From: Rhizobium sp. R634 | GTDB lineage: Bacteria; Pseudomonadota; Alphaproteobacteria; Rhizobiales; Rhizobiaceae | Direction: 5' to 3' | NCBI RefSeq assembly: GCF_002211305.1 | Contig: NZ_LOKW01000025.1 | Span: 248,001 to 312,000, forward strand | Length of the DNA stretch: 64,000 nt | In this document: in pieces, positions 24,983 to 36,445 of the stretch | Numbering within the stretch: position 1 is the first letter of the stretch | Layout: every line of letters starts with the position of its first letter | Program-made: the position numbers and the translations under genes | The notes under the pieces: model-generated | Told to the model about the DNA's origin: nothing | Databases searched by the model: none | What the model saw: the letters and a program-made list of their open reading frames with translations, nothing else

Positions 24983-25146
24983 TCGCCATTCCTTGGGCGC
25001 GCCGAGCGGCGGCGGATGCCGGCGGCTTCGAGGGCTGCGAGTTCCCGGCGGCGCGCCCGGCCGTCTGCCCAGGTCCACAGGATGACGGCGACCACGACGA
25101 GCGCTGCAAAGCCATAGGATGAGTAGACATAAAAGGCATGCGTCAC
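24979..25146 (-). CDS. ccmD: Haem exporter protein CcmD
   Basis: A 55-residue single-helix membrane protein, found by reading the gap between ccmC and ccmG. It starts at GTG 25146 (MTHAFYVYSSYGFAALV), has one helix (about 10-26, with WTWADGR after it), then a basic RARRRELAALEAAG segment. The GTG is three bases past the ccmC stop, and its TGA overlaps the ccmG ATG. CcmD stabilises the CcmABC complex that releases haem-loaded CcmE. Size, topology and position all fit. Confidence 0.9.
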   Translation of the reverse strand: MTHAFYVYSSYGFAALVVVAVILWTWADGRARRRELAALEAAGIRRRSARPRNGE

Positions 25147-25149
25147 GGC

Positions 25150-25911
25150 CTATTCCTCCCGGCTGGCCATGCGGGCGGCAAGACGGCGCTGAGCGGCGAT
25201 GCGGCGGCGCCAGATCTCGTTTCTCATTGCCATGAAGTGCAGCGTGAAGAAGAGCAGCGTGAAGGCGATCGCCATGACGAAGAGCGGGCGCAGAAATTCC
25301 GGATCGATCGCCGGTCCGTCGAGGCGCATCACGCTTGCCGGCTGATGCAGCGTGTTCCACCAATCGACCGAGAATTTGATGATCGGGATGTTGACGAAGC
25401 CGACGAGGATGAGCACGGCGGAGACGCGCGCGGCCTTCGACGGATCGTCGATGGCGCGGCCGAGCGCAATCAGGCCGAGATACATCAGGAAGAGAATGAA
25501 GACGGAGGTCAGCCTGGCATCCCAGACCCACCAGGTGCCCCACATCGGCTTGCCCCAGAGCGAGCCGGTGACGAGCGCGAGCAGGGTGAAGGCGGCGCCG
25601 AGCGGCGCTGCGGCCTTGGCGGAGACATCGGCGAGCGGGTGGCGCCACACGAGCGTGCCGATCGCGGAGATGCTCATCACCGTGTAACACATCATCGAAA
25701 GCCAGGCGGCGGGAACGTGGACATACATGATACGCACGGTCTCACCCTGCTGGTAATCGCCTTCGGTGGCGAAGCTCAGATAAAGACCCACCGCGAAACA
25801 GAGGGCGGTGATGCCGGCCATCCAGGGAATGACGCGGGCCGCCAGCGCCAGAAACCGCGTCGGGTTGGCGAGATCACTGATTTTGCTAATGGCAAGGGTG
25901 GTTTGGCTCAT
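25150..25911 (-). CDS. ccmC: Haem exporter permease CcmC
   Basis: A 253-residue, six-helix inner-membrane protein that loads haem onto CcmE. The Trp-rich periplasmic motif WGTWWVWDARLTS is intact near residue 124, with flanking conserved His at YVHVPAAW and NTLHQPAS as haem ligands. Start ATG at 25911 (MSQTTLAISK). The longer reading runs back into ccmB and is rejected. It is 47 bases after ccmB. ccmE, ccmF and ccmH are not in this window. Confidence 0.96.
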   Translation of the reverse strand: MSQTTLAISKISDLANPTRFLALAARVIPWMAGITALCFAVGLYLSFATEGDYQQGETVRIMYVHVPAAWLSMMCYTVMSISAIGTLVWRHPLADVSAKAAAPLGAAFTLLALVTGSLWGKPMWGTWWVWDARLTSVFILFLMYLGLIALGRAIDDPSKAARVSAVLILVGFVNIPIIKFSVDWWNTLHQPASVMRLDGPAIDPEFLRPLFVMAIAFTLLFFTLHFMAMRNEIWRRRIAAQRRLAARMASREE

Positions 25912-25958
25912 GAGCGCTTCCTTACCTTGATCCGGCTTTTCCCGCAATCGAATGGCAT

Positions 25959-26618
25959 TCAATCCGACGTGTTTCGCAATGCGAGCGCAGCGGCGGCCGG
26001 GCCGATGACGGCAAAGAAGAGTGTCAGCGCAATCAGGATGAGGAAGGGCGGAAGGAAGGGCGCGGGCTCCTCGACCGCGGCATAGGTGGCGCTGATGCCG
26101 AAGATCAGCACGGGGATGGTCAGCGGCAGCACGAGGATCGAGACCAGCAGGCCGCCGCGCGGCAGCGCGACGGCGACGGCGGCGCCGACGGCGCCGATGA
26201 AGGTGATCGCCGGCGAGCCGGCGAGCAGCGTCAGCATGGTCGCGCCGATCGCAATCTCGTCCATGTTCATGAAGAGGCCGAGCAACGGCGAGGCGATGAC
26301 CAGCGGCAGGCTGGTGGCCGTCCAGTGGGCAAAGCATTTGACGAGGATGGTGAGGACGAGCGGCGTTTCCTGCATCAGCATCAGATCGAGCGAGCCGTCG
26401 TCGCGCTCGGCCTGAAACAGACGGTCGAGCCCGAGAAGGGCGGCCAGCAGCGCGCCGATCCAGACGATGGCAGGGCCGATGCGGGAAAGCAGCTTGAGAT
26501 CGGGGCCGACGCCGAAGGGGATGACGGCGACGACCGTGAGGAAGAACAGCACCCCGATCAGCGCACCGCCGCCGGCGCGGATCGAGAGCTTGAGATCGCG
26601 GAGGAAGAGGGCGGTCAT
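25959..26618 (-). CDS. ccmB: Haem exporter permease CcmB
   Basis: A 219-residue inner-membrane subunit of the CcmAB(CD) transporter, six helices predicted from the alternating hydrophobic blocks. Family segments include LFFLTVVAVIPFGVGPD, FQAERDDGSLDLMLMQETPL (residues about 70-90) and LPLTIPVLIFGI. The ATG at 26618 gives MTALFLRDLKLSIR, preferred over an upstream extension. It is 31 bases after ccmA. Confidence 0.96.
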   Translation of the reverse strand: MTALFLRDLKLSIRAGGGALIGVLFFLTVVAVIPFGVGPDLKLLSRIGPAIVWIGALLAALLGLDRLFQAERDDGSLDLMLMQETPLVLTILVKCFAHWTATSLPLVIASPLLGLFMNMDEIAIGATMLTLLAGSPAITFIGAVGAAVAVALPRGGLLVSILVLPLTIPVLIFGISATYAAVEEPAPFLPPFLILIALTLFFAVIGPAAAALALRNTSD

Positions 26619-26649
26619 GCGGAGTGGCTCTCTGCGTGCGTGGTAGCTA

Positions 26650-27285
26650 TCATCCCCACACCCCCTGATCCACACCCGCAAAGCCCGTCATCTTCAATTC
26701 CCGCGCATTTTTCAGCCCCAGCGGCTGATGTGTCGCCGCCAGCACGATGCCGCCCTTTGCCAGATGCGCCTCGATCAATCCTGCGAATAGCCGGTCGGCG
26801 CTGGCATCCAATGCAGCGGTGGGTTCGTCGAGGATCCAGACGGGGCGGTGGGCGACGAGCAGTTTGGCGAAGGCGAATCGGCGCTGCTGGCCGGCGGAGA
26901 GATAGGCGAAGGGGAGATGGGTGATTCCGGAAAGGCCGACGGCCTCGGCGGCGTCCTCCGTGGAGAGGCCGGCATTGCCGAGAAAGCTCCGCCAGAAATC
27001 CAGATTCTCTGCAACTGTAAGTTCATTCTTCATCGCATTTCGATGGCCGAGGTAGTGGCTGACCTCGCCGGGATGACGGCCCTGCGGGCTCTCTTCGTCA
27101 TGCAAAATCACCGTGCCCTTTTCCGGCCTGAGAAGACCGGCGGCAACGCGCAGTAAAGTGGACTTTCCCGATCCATTTTTGCCGGTCAGGACAAGCGCTT
27201 CTCCTGCCGCCAAGTAAAAGGAAACGTTAACGAAAATGAGATCTTCACCGCGCCTTGCAGCCAGATTTTCGGCGGTGAGATGCAT
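26650..27285 (-). CDS. ccmA: Haem exporter ATP-binding protein CcmA
   Basis: A 211-residue ABC ATPase powering release of haem-loaded CcmE. Walker A LTGKNGSGKSTLLR, signature YLSAGQQRRFAFAK, Walker B VWILDEPTAALD and the switch His in AATHQPL are all present. First gene of the ccm run. Its promoter must lie in the 261-base divergent region shared with acnA. ATG at 27285. Confidence 0.96.
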   Translation of the reverse strand: MHLTAENLAARRGEDLIFVNVSFYLAAGEALVLTGKNGSGKSTLLRVAAGLLRPEKGTVILHDEESPQGRHPGEVSHYLGHRNAMKNELTVAENLDFWRSFLGNAGLSTEDAAEAVGLSGITHLPFAYLSAGQQRRFAFAKLLVAHRPVWILDEPTAALDASADRLFAGLIEAHLAKGGIVLAATHQPLGLKNARELKMTGFAGVDQGVWG

Positions 27286-27546
27286 GCGTCTGCTCTTTCT
27301 TCGTTGCGGCTTCCGGCGGGGTCAAAAAATGTCGGATTTTGATCGTTCTCGGGTATGGCAAGTTTTTAGGAAATTATCTATAAGACCGGCAACCACGCCA
27401 GCGGTCGGCGTGAATTTCATCCTTGCGCCGAACTTGGAGCGTCTCCTCCACGTGCGGACAGCGGAAATGGCCGTACCCGCATCCTGATGTGCATTAAGTG
27501 CATAGGCGTTCGCACGACTGTGTTGGCTATCAGAACGGGGTTTCTC

Positions 27547-30237
<2,691 letters not shown>

Positions 30238-30262
30238 TTGTTAACAGCTTGCTATGATAATG

Positions 30263-30296
30263 GCCGCCGGAGAGCAATTTCCGGCGGCTTTTCTTT
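30263..30296 (+). terminator. Terminator of acnA
   Basis: GCCGCCGGA (30263-30271), an 8-base loop, TCCGGCGGC (30280-30288), then TTTTCTTT. A strong intrinsic terminator. Confidence 0.92.
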
Positions 30297-30471
30297 GCGG
30301 CAACAGTATTCGGGCAGGCTCACGATGATTTGTTTCAAGCGCATTCCCGCCGAGCTACGTCTCACCCGTTCGTGACTTTTCGTTTGGACCCGGAAGGATT
30401 ATTCGTACGTTCATATGTCAGGGCCTCCGGCTCCCAACACGCCGGCGACGCTGAAAAAGAGGTGCAGGTGA

Positions 30472-31212
30472 ATGTCCCCCCGTTTTTTGATTCCGCTGAT
30501 CGCCGGCGTTGTTCTCGCAGGCTCGTTGCATGCCGAAGACGGCACGCCGAAAGGCGTCGTCGAACTCTTCACCTCGCAGGGCTGCTCCTCCTGTCCTCCC
30601 GCTGACGCCGCCTTCCGCAAGCTGGTGGACCAGGGCGACGTCATCGCGCTCGCCTACCACATAGACTATTGGAATTATCTCGGCTGGGCCGACACGCTGA
30701 GCTCGAAGGAAAACACCGAGCGGCAATATGGCTATGCCAGGGCCATGGGCCGCAGCAACGTCTATACGCCGCAGGCCATCGTCAACGGCCGTAGTCATCT
30801 CGCCGGCGCTGATCTCAACGGCATCAACAGCAAGATCGACAGTTACAGCAGCGAAGGCAATGGGCTGACCATTCCGATCAGCGCTGAGATGCGCGGCGAC
30901 GAGCTGGAAATCAAGATCGGCGCAGGGCAGGGCAAGGCCAATGTGGTGATGGTCTATTTCGACAAGGAAAAGACGATCGACGTCGAAAAGGGCGAGAACA
31001 GCGGCAAGAAAATCTCCTACCTGCACAGTGTCACGAATGTCGAAACGGTCGGCATGTGGGACGGCAAGGCGACCAATCTGACGCTGCCGGCCACTGTCCT
31101 GCAGCGGCCGCAGCTCGAGGGCTGCGCGATCCTGCTGCAATCGGCGACCGCTGACGGCGATCCGGCCGAGATCCTTGGCGCGACAGTGGTGATGGCGGGA
31201 AAAAACATCTGA
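30472..31212 (+). CDS. DUF1223 secreted thioredoxin-like protein
   Basis: A 246-residue protein with a signal peptide (about 1-21, ending SLHAED) and a DUF1223 domain. The opening VVELFTSQGCSSCPPAD has C38 and C41 in a CxxC arrangement resembling a thioredoxin active site, and AYHIDYWNYLGWAD and YARAMGRSNVYTPQAIVNG follow. A periplasmic redox role is plausible but unproven. GAGGTG lies upstream of the ATG. It is flanked by acnA and a 312-base gap. Confidence 0.88.
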   Translation: MSPRFLIPLIAGVVLAGSLHAEDGTPKGVVELFTSQGCSSCPPADAAFRKLVDQGDVIALAYHIDYWNYLGWADTLSSKENTERQYGYARAMGRSNVYTPQAIVNGRSHLAGADLNGINSKIDSYSSEGNGLTIPISAEMRGDELEIKIGAGQGKANVVMVYFDKEKTIDVEKGENSGKKISYLHSVTNVETVGMWDGKATNLTLPATVLQRPQLEGCAILLQSATADGDPAEILGATVVMAGKNI

Positions 31213-31524
31213 GATGTCATCCCGATAGGGATGAAGTGCCGGGCGGCCCGGCCGAGCGTATTCGGGGCTGGGGTTAAGGTCGATACGCTCCGCCGGGCCC
31301 TTTGGCGCGCTGGCGCCAAACCGGGATGCATAAATCCCCCGCAAATGAGGCGCTGTTTTGACTGAAATGCGGCGCTGCCGAGAAAGCGTCGGCTCTCCCC
31401 CAGGACATGTGCTGCATGCGCCGCGCTGCGGTGCGGCCGAATGTGACGGGCAGCGGTCTTGCAATTTGTGACGGCTCGGGCAAACTGTCACTCTCCTGTC
31501 ACAAGCGGAGGCCTTGGGAGACTG
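31213..31524. other. 312-base intergenic region
   Basis: Holds a perfect 8-bp inverted repeat, TTTGGCGC-GCTG-GCGCCAAA (31301-31320), with no T-run, and GC-rich stretches. No ORF with credible start and codon use. The part near 31490 is probably the promoter of the DUF2794 gene, but no clear boxes were found. Confidence 0.4.
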
Positions 31525-31926
31525 ATGACAGATCAGCCGGATTTGCGACACGGCGAAAGCCGCTCCGTCGACAATAGTTCCTCAGTCGTCGTCGATCTCA
31601 GGGAATACAAACAAAGCAAGGATCCGCTTCCGGTGACCTTCCACCGGCGCGAGCTGGACGCGATCCTCTGGATCTACGGCCGCATGGTCGGCGAGGGTGA
31701 ATGGCGCGACTACGCCATCGATCACCTGAAGGACAGGGCAGTGTTTTCCGTCTTCAAGCGCGCCGGCGAAATGCCGCTTTTCCGTATCGAAAAGAACCCG
31801 AAGCTCGCCGCCAAGCAAGGCGCCTATTCCGTTATCAACATCAACGGCATGATCCTGAAGCGCGGGCACGAGCTGAACCAGGTGCTCAAGGTGTTCGACA
31901 AGGCCTTGAAGCTGGTCGACAAGTAA
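31525..31926 (+). CDS. DUF2794 family protein
   Basis: A 133-residue cytoplasmic protein of a conserved alphaproteobacterial family without known function. The core is VTFHRRELDAILWIYGRMVGEGEWRDYAID, then AVFSVFKRAGEMPLFRIEKNPKLAAKQGAYSVINING. No signal peptide or membrane helix. The ATG at 31525 (MTDQPDLRHG) has GGGAG close upstream; a longer reading from 31459 is rejected. Its stop lies four bases from that of the convergent acetyltransferase. Confidence 0.88.
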   Translation: MTDQPDLRHGESRSVDNSSSVVVDLREYKQSKDPLPVTFHRRELDAILWIYGRMVGEGEWRDYAIDHLKDRAVFSVFKRAGEMPLFRIEKNPKLAAKQGAYSVININGMILKRGHELNQVLKVFDKALKLVDK

Positions 31927-31930
31927 GTCC

Positions 31931-32488
31931 TCAGCCTGCGAACAGCGTGCCGGGATAGGCGGACGGATCCGGATCGGTCGTCATGCCCTCGCCGAGGCTG
32001 CGCTGCATGAGCATCGTGTCGAGCCAGCGGCCGTGCTTGTAGCCTGTGCCCTTCATCAGGCCGACCTCCACAAAACCCGCCTTGAGATGAAGCGCGATCG
32101 AGGCAGGGCTTGCGCCGCCGATGACGGCCACCATCTGACGGAAACCGAGGGCAGTGCAGCGGTCGATCAGCTCATTCATCAGCGCCTTGCCGATGCCGCG
32201 GCCGCGAGCTTCAGGCGCCAGGTAAATCGAATCCTCCACCATCCAGCGATAGGCGGGGCGGGTGCGGAAGGCCGAAGCATAGGCGTAGCCAAGGAGGTTT
32301 CCGTTCGTATCGGCTGCGGCGATGTAGGGATAGTGCTGGCCGACGATCGCTGCGAAACGCTGCATCATCTCGGCCTTGGAGGGTGGTGCGATCTCGTAGC
32401 TCGACGTGCCGTTCAGGACGGATTCACGATAGATATCGGTAATGGCGGGGATATCGGCTTGCGAGGCGTCGCGCAGAAAGAAAGACAT
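31931..32488 (-). CDS. GNAT acetyltransferase, phosphinothricin acetyltransferase-like
   Basis: A 185-residue GNAT enzyme. The Pat/MnaT-type pattern is clear: IPAITDIYRESVLNGTSSYE, YAYASAFRTRPAYRWMVEDSIYL, the acetyl-CoA loop EARGRGIGKALMNELI, and FRQMVAVIGGASPASIALHLKAGF. Relatives acetylate phosphinothricin-like amino acids, methionine sulfone or similar. The real substrate here is unknown. A resistance function should not be assumed, since such genes are housekeeping in many soil bacteria. Confidence 0.9.
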   Translation of the reverse strand: MSFFLRDASQADIPAITDIYRESVLNGTSSYEIAPPSKAEMMQRFAAIVGQHYPYIAAADTNGNLLGYAYASAFRTRPAYRWMVEDSIYLAPEARGRGIGKALMNELIDRCTALGFRQMVAVIGGASPASIALHLKAGFVEVGLMKGTGYKHGRWLDTMLMQRSLGEGMTTDPDPSAYPGTLFAG

Positions 32489-32595
32489 CGGGCGGCTGGT
32501 CCAGCGGCGGGGCAGGCTCCTCTAAAACCATTCCTGCGAAACCAGTGCAACAAAAAAGCCGACGCAAACCGAGGTGCGATATGCCCATTCTGCGG

Positions 32596-32916
32596 CTATT
32601 CGAGAATCTTGATCCTCAAGCTTTCGGCTTGCTTGCGCGCCTTGCGCCTCACATACATGATCAGCAATGGCGACAAGACGAAAGCCATGACGACGTGCAC
32701 CACACCAGAGAGCACCAGGTCATTTCCCGTATGCGGGTCGATCGGTACCAGCTGCCAATAGCCGATTGCCAGAACCCCTAAAATTGCGCCGGCCAAGGCG
32801 GCAATGACGGCGCTGAGCCAAGCAATGACCGAATAGATCAGGCTATCCGGCAACCCTTTCGCCAACAGTACGGCAACGACAAAGCACGGGATGAAAACAA
32901 ATCCTTGAAGCAGCAT
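32596..32916 (-). CDS. Small hypothetical membrane protein
   Basis: A 106-residue protein of unrecognised family with three probable helices (about 3-20, 24-52 and 70-88) and a basic C-terminus (VRRKARKQAESLRIKI), so its tail probably faces the cytoplasm. I prefer the ATG at 32916 because AAGGGG lies six bases upstream. The in-frame ATG at 32934 has no ribosome site. It sits between the GNAT gene and the BAX-inhibitor-like gene, which ends in a terminator, so it is transcribed on its own. Confidence 0.7.
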   Translation of the reverse strand: MLLQGFVFIPCFVVAVLLAKGLPDSLIYSVIAWLSAVIAALAGAILGVLAIGYWQLVPIDPHTGNDLVLSGVVHVVMAFVLSPLLIMYVRRKARKQAESLRIKILE

Positions 32917-32944
32917 GCCTAACCCCTTCGACATTCGTCACGAC

Positions 32945-32970
32945 AAAAAAGGCGGCCGAAGCCGCCTTTT
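32945..32970 (-). terminator. Terminator of the BI-1 family gene
   Basis: AAAAGGCGGC, CGAA loop, GCCGCCTTTT (32947-32970). The stem has A and T runs on both sides, so it could work in either direction. On the minus strand it follows the BI-1 stop by about 20 bases. Confidence 0.85.
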
Positions 32971-32990
32971 CGATCTCGATCTGCCCCTGC

Positions 32991-33719
32991 TTATTTACGG
33001 TTGCCCATGAACTGCAGCAGGAACATGAAGAGGTTGATGAAGTCGAGATAGAGCGTCAGCGCACCCATGATCGCCTTGCGGCCGGCCACAGCGACATCAT
33101 CGGCTTCGTAGTAAAGCTCCTTGATCCGTTGCGTATCGTAGGCGGTGAGGCCTGCGAAGATCAGCACGCCGATCACCGAGATCGCGAACTGCAGAGCGGA
33201 CGAAGCCAGGAAGATGTTGACGATCGAAGCGATGATCAGGCCGAAGAGGCCCATGATCAGGAACGAGCCCATCGCCGACAAGTCACGCTTCGTCGTGTAG
33301 CCGTATAGCGACAGCGCGCCGAAGGAGGCGGCGGTGACGAAGAACGTCTGAACGACGCTTTCGCCCGTATAGACCAGGAAAATCGACGAGAGCGACAGGC
33401 CGACCAGGGCTGCATAGACCCAGAAGGTCGTCTGCGCGGCGGCCACGCTCATGCGATTAATGCGGAAGCTCAGGAAGAAGACGGCCGCAAGAGGCGCAAG
33501 GATCACGACCCAGCGCAAAGGCGACCGGAACAGAAGCTCGCCGAACTGGGTGAGGTGACCGTCCTGAACGGCGAAGTTGAATCCGAGATATGCGGCCACA
33601 CCGGTGATCGCCAGACCCAGCGCCATCAGGTTGTAGACCTTGAGCATATATGCGCGCAGGCCTTGATCAATCATCTCGCCGGTCTGAGCGCGGCTTTGAT
33701 AGTTACGAAGATCAGCCAT
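32991..33719 (-). CDS. BAX inhibitor-1 / YccA family membrane protein
   Basis: A 242-residue, seven-helix inner-membrane protein (UPF0005). Family marks are the FRSPLRWVVILAPL region, FITAASFGALSLYGYTTKRDLSAMGSFLIMG and the C-terminal FAGLTAYDTQRIKELYY and LYLDFINLFMFLLQFMG. Members modulate FtsH proteolysis or leak calcium; the role in rhizobia is unknown. ATG at 33719. Confidence 0.93.
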   Translation of the reverse strand: MADLRNYQSRAQTGEMIDQGLRAYMLKVYNLMALGLAITGVAAYLGFNFAVQDGHLTQFGELLFRSPLRWVVILAPLAAVFFLSFRINRMSVAAAQTTFWVYAALVGLSLSSIFLVYTGESVVQTFFVTAASFGALSLYGYTTKRDLSAMGSFLIMGLFGLIIASIVNIFLASSALQFAISVIGVLIFAGLTAYDTQRIKELYYEADDVAVAGRKAIMGALTLYLDFINLFMFLLQFMGNRK

Positions 33720-33901
33720 AGTTTCCTCTTACAAGCTCCGATGAAGATACGGTGTCGGGTTTTCGACCCGGGCGCCGCTGCGGAGCTCCAGCATGCCTGC
33801 AGACAATATGAGGCCTTCGCCCATTGTAAACAAGGGGCTTGCAGAGGGTCGGCCGGGTTAAATCGCCGTAAGGTGAAGGGCTTCTGGAGACCGCTGCCTC
33901 G

Positions 33902-36445
33902 TCAAAGTTCGCGCAGAACGGGCGCTGCCTTCTGCCCCAGGATGCGCCAGGTGCCGATGAGGCCGATGCCGACAGTCAGGACGAGCGCGGTGACGAGCGT
34001 CAGCCCCGCCACATCGGGCAGGAAGGTGGAAGGCAGGCGCATGATGCGGGCGACGATGAACCAGGCGGCGGCCGCGCCGGCGATCAGCGAGAAGATCGCG
34101 GTCGCCAGTCCGAGGATCAGATACTCGTAGCTGAAGGCGCGGATCAGCATGGCGCGGGTGGCGCCGAGCGTCTTCAGCACCACCGCGTCATGGGTGCGCG
34201 CCCGGTTGCCGGCGGCGAGCGCACCGGCAAGGACGAGGATCGAGGCGATGAGGGCCACCGACGCTGCGGCACGGATCGCCGTCGCAAGCTGGGCGACGAG
34301 CTGGTTGACGATATCGATCGCATCCTTGACGCGGACGCTGGTGATCGTCGGATAGCTGTTGGTGACGGATTTCAGGATCGCCGCATCCTCGGCCGGCGTC
34401 GAGGAGGGATCGGTCAGCGTCGCGAGCCAGGCATGCGGGGCGCCGCGGAAGGTATTGGGCGAGAAGACCATGACGAAATTGATCGACAGCGATTCCCACT
34501 CGACACGGCGCAGATTGGCGATCTTCGCTGTGATATTTCGTCCGAGCACGTTGACGGTGACGGTATCGCCGATCTTGAGGCCAAGCTCGTGCGCCTCTTC
34601 GGAGGAGAAGGAGACAAGCGGTTCGCCGCTGTAGTCCTTGTCCCACCAGCTGCCTTCGGTCAGCGCCGCATTTTCCGGCAAGGTTTCGGCATAGGTGATG
34701 CCGCGATCACCGTTCAGCACCCAGCGGCCGGCCGCCGGCACGTTCATCCTGCTCACGTCTTCCCCGTTGAAGGCGACGATCCGGCCGCGCAGCATCGGCA
34801 CTTCCATCAGCTTGCCGTTCGGCGCCTGCGCCTGGACGAGATTCCGGAAGGCGGCGACCTCGGCGCTCTGGATATCGACAAAGAAGAAATTCGGCGCGCC
34901 GTCGTTCATGCGGCCGGTCAATTGCCGGCGCAGGTTGCCGTCGATCAAGGTCAGCGTCACCAGCAATGCCAAGCCGAGACCGAGCGAAAGCACGACCGAG
35001 GGCGTCAGCGCACCTGGCCGGTGGATGTTGCCGATCGCAAGTCTCAGCGCCGGCGAGTTGACGCGCGGGCTGCGGCGCGCAAGCCAGCCGATCAACGCGG
35101 CGACGAGGCGCAGGACGACAAAAGCGAAGACAATCGCACCGACGAAGACGACGGCGATGAAGCGGTCATAAGCCGTGAGGATGGCGAGGCCGGCAAGGGC
35201 TGCCATGAAGAGGGCGGCCAGCAGGATATAGGGCCAGGACGGCAGGTGGCGGGCCTCGAAGCCCTGCTCTCGGAAGAGTGCCGTCGCCGGCACTTCACGG
35301 GCATGGCCGAGCGGCAGGATGGCGAAGGCGAGCGTCGTCAGGATGCCGAAGAGGGTCGCGAGCAGCAGGGCGCCGGGGTAAAGGGCCGGTGCGGTCGAGA
35401 CCGGCAGGAACTGGGCGAGGAACTGCGCCGCAAATATTGGCGAGAGGGCGCCGATGACGAGGCCGGCTATGATGCCTGCGAAAGCGATGATAGCGATCTG
35501 GAAGAGATAGATCAGAACGACGGTGGCAGCGGGCGCGCCGAGACATTTGAAGGTGGCGATGGTGGTGCGCTTGGAATCCAGGAAGGCGCGCACGGCATTG
35601 GCGACGCCGACGCCGCCGACGATCAGCGCGGTCAAGCCCACAAGGGTCAGGAATTGCGAGAAGCGGGTGATGTTTTCCGTGAGCGAGGGTGCGGCGCGGT
35701 CGCTGGTGCGGATCGCCCATCCGGCGGAGGGAAATTCCCGGGAGGCGCGCGCCTGGATGTCCGACATCGCGCCCCTGTCTTCCAGCCGGATCTTGTAGGC
35801 ATGTTCCACCAGGCTTCCGGTCTGGATCAGCCCCGAGGCTTCGAGCGCTTGGCGGCTGACGAGCAGGCGCGGCGCAAAGCCGAAACCTTCCGACAGCGCA
35901 TCCGGCTCGGTTTTAACGGTGCCGGTGATGCTGAGCTTGACGTTGCCGAGCAGCAGCTCGTCGCCGACCGAAATGCCGAGCCGGTCGAGAAGCAGCGGTG
36001 CTGCCACCGCGCCGTAAGTGCCGCCTTCGCCGGACAAAAGCGCCGCGAGGGGGTAGTTCGGCTCCGCTTCGAACCGGCCGTAAAGCGGATAGGCGTCGTC
36101 GACCGCCTTGACCTCGACCAGCGCCTGGTCCGAACCGTCGGGCTTGCGGGCCATCGAACGCAGGCCTGTGGAAACCGAGACCTTGCCGAGACCTTCGAGG
36201 AAATTCATTTCCTCAGGCGTGGCCTCGCGGTTGTTGAGCTCGAAGCGGACATCGCCGGCCAACAGCTCCTGGCCCTGCGAAGCGATCGTATCGGTGATCG
36301 ACTGCGAAACGGAATTGACGGCTGCGATCGCCCCCGTGCCGAGCGCGATGCAGGCAAGGAAGATGTAGAAGCCGCGAACGCCGCCGCGCAGCTCGCGGAG
36401 CGCCAGGCGAAAAGCGAGCGAAACACGCGGCGTGATGATCCTCAT
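33902..36445 (-). CDS. ABC transporter permease, FtsX/YbbP family
   Basis: An 847-residue inner-membrane protein with two FtsX-type modules. An N-terminal helix near 20-45 is followed by a large periplasmic domain, helix groups near 265-500, a second periplasmic domain (about 500-710), and final helices (DAVVLKTLGATRAMLIRAFSYEYLILG is a typical cytoplasmic loop). Organisation matches YbbP, paired with the YbbA ATPase whose stop it overlaps (ATGA). Such transporters probably handle lipids or lipoproteins; the substrate is not known. Confidence 0.92.
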   Translation of the reverse strand: MRIITPRVSLAFRLALRELRGGVRGFYIFLACIALGTGAIAAVNSVSQSITDTIASQGQELLAGDVRFELNNREATPEEMNFLEGLGKVSVSTGLRSMARKPDGSDQALVEVKAVDDAYPLYGRFEAEPNYPLAALLSGEGGTYGAVAAPLLLDRLGISVGDELLLGNVKLSITGTVKTEPDALSEGFGFAPRLLVSRQALEASGLIQTGSLVEHAYKIRLEDRGAMSDIQARASREFPSAGWAIRTSDRAAPSLTENITRFSQFLTLVGLTALIVGGVGVANAVRAFLDSKRTTIATFKCLGAPAATVVLIYLFQIAIIAFAGIIAGLVIGALSPIFAAQFLAQFLPVSTAPALYPGALLLATLFGILTTLAFAILPLGHAREVPATALFREQGFEARHLPSWPYILLAALFMAALAGLAILTAYDRFIAVVFVGAIVFAFVVLRLVAALIGWLARRSPRVNSPALRLAIGNIHRPGALTPSVVLSLGLGLALLVTLTLIDGNLRRQLTGRMNDGAPNFFFVDIQSAEVAAFRNLVQAQAPNGKLMEVPMLRGRIVAFNGEDVSRMNVPAAGRWVLNGDRGITYAETLPENAALTEGSWWDKDYSGEPLVSFSSEEAHELGLKIGDTVTVNVLGRNITAKIANLRRVEWESLSINFVMVFSPNTFRGAPHAWLATLTDPSSTPAEDAAILKSVTNSYPTITSVRVKDAIDIVNQLVAQLATAIRAAASVALIASILVLAGALAAGNRARTHDAVVLKTLGATRAMLIRAFSYEYLILGLATAIFSLIAGAAAAWFIVARIMRLPSTFLPDVAGLTLVTALVLTVGIGLIGTWRILGQKAAPVLREL

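Noticed and set aside
31931..32488. Pat-like acetyltransferase as an antibiotic or herbicide resistance gene
   Set aside because: The family is common as housekeeping enzymes; no evidence of substrate or mobility here.
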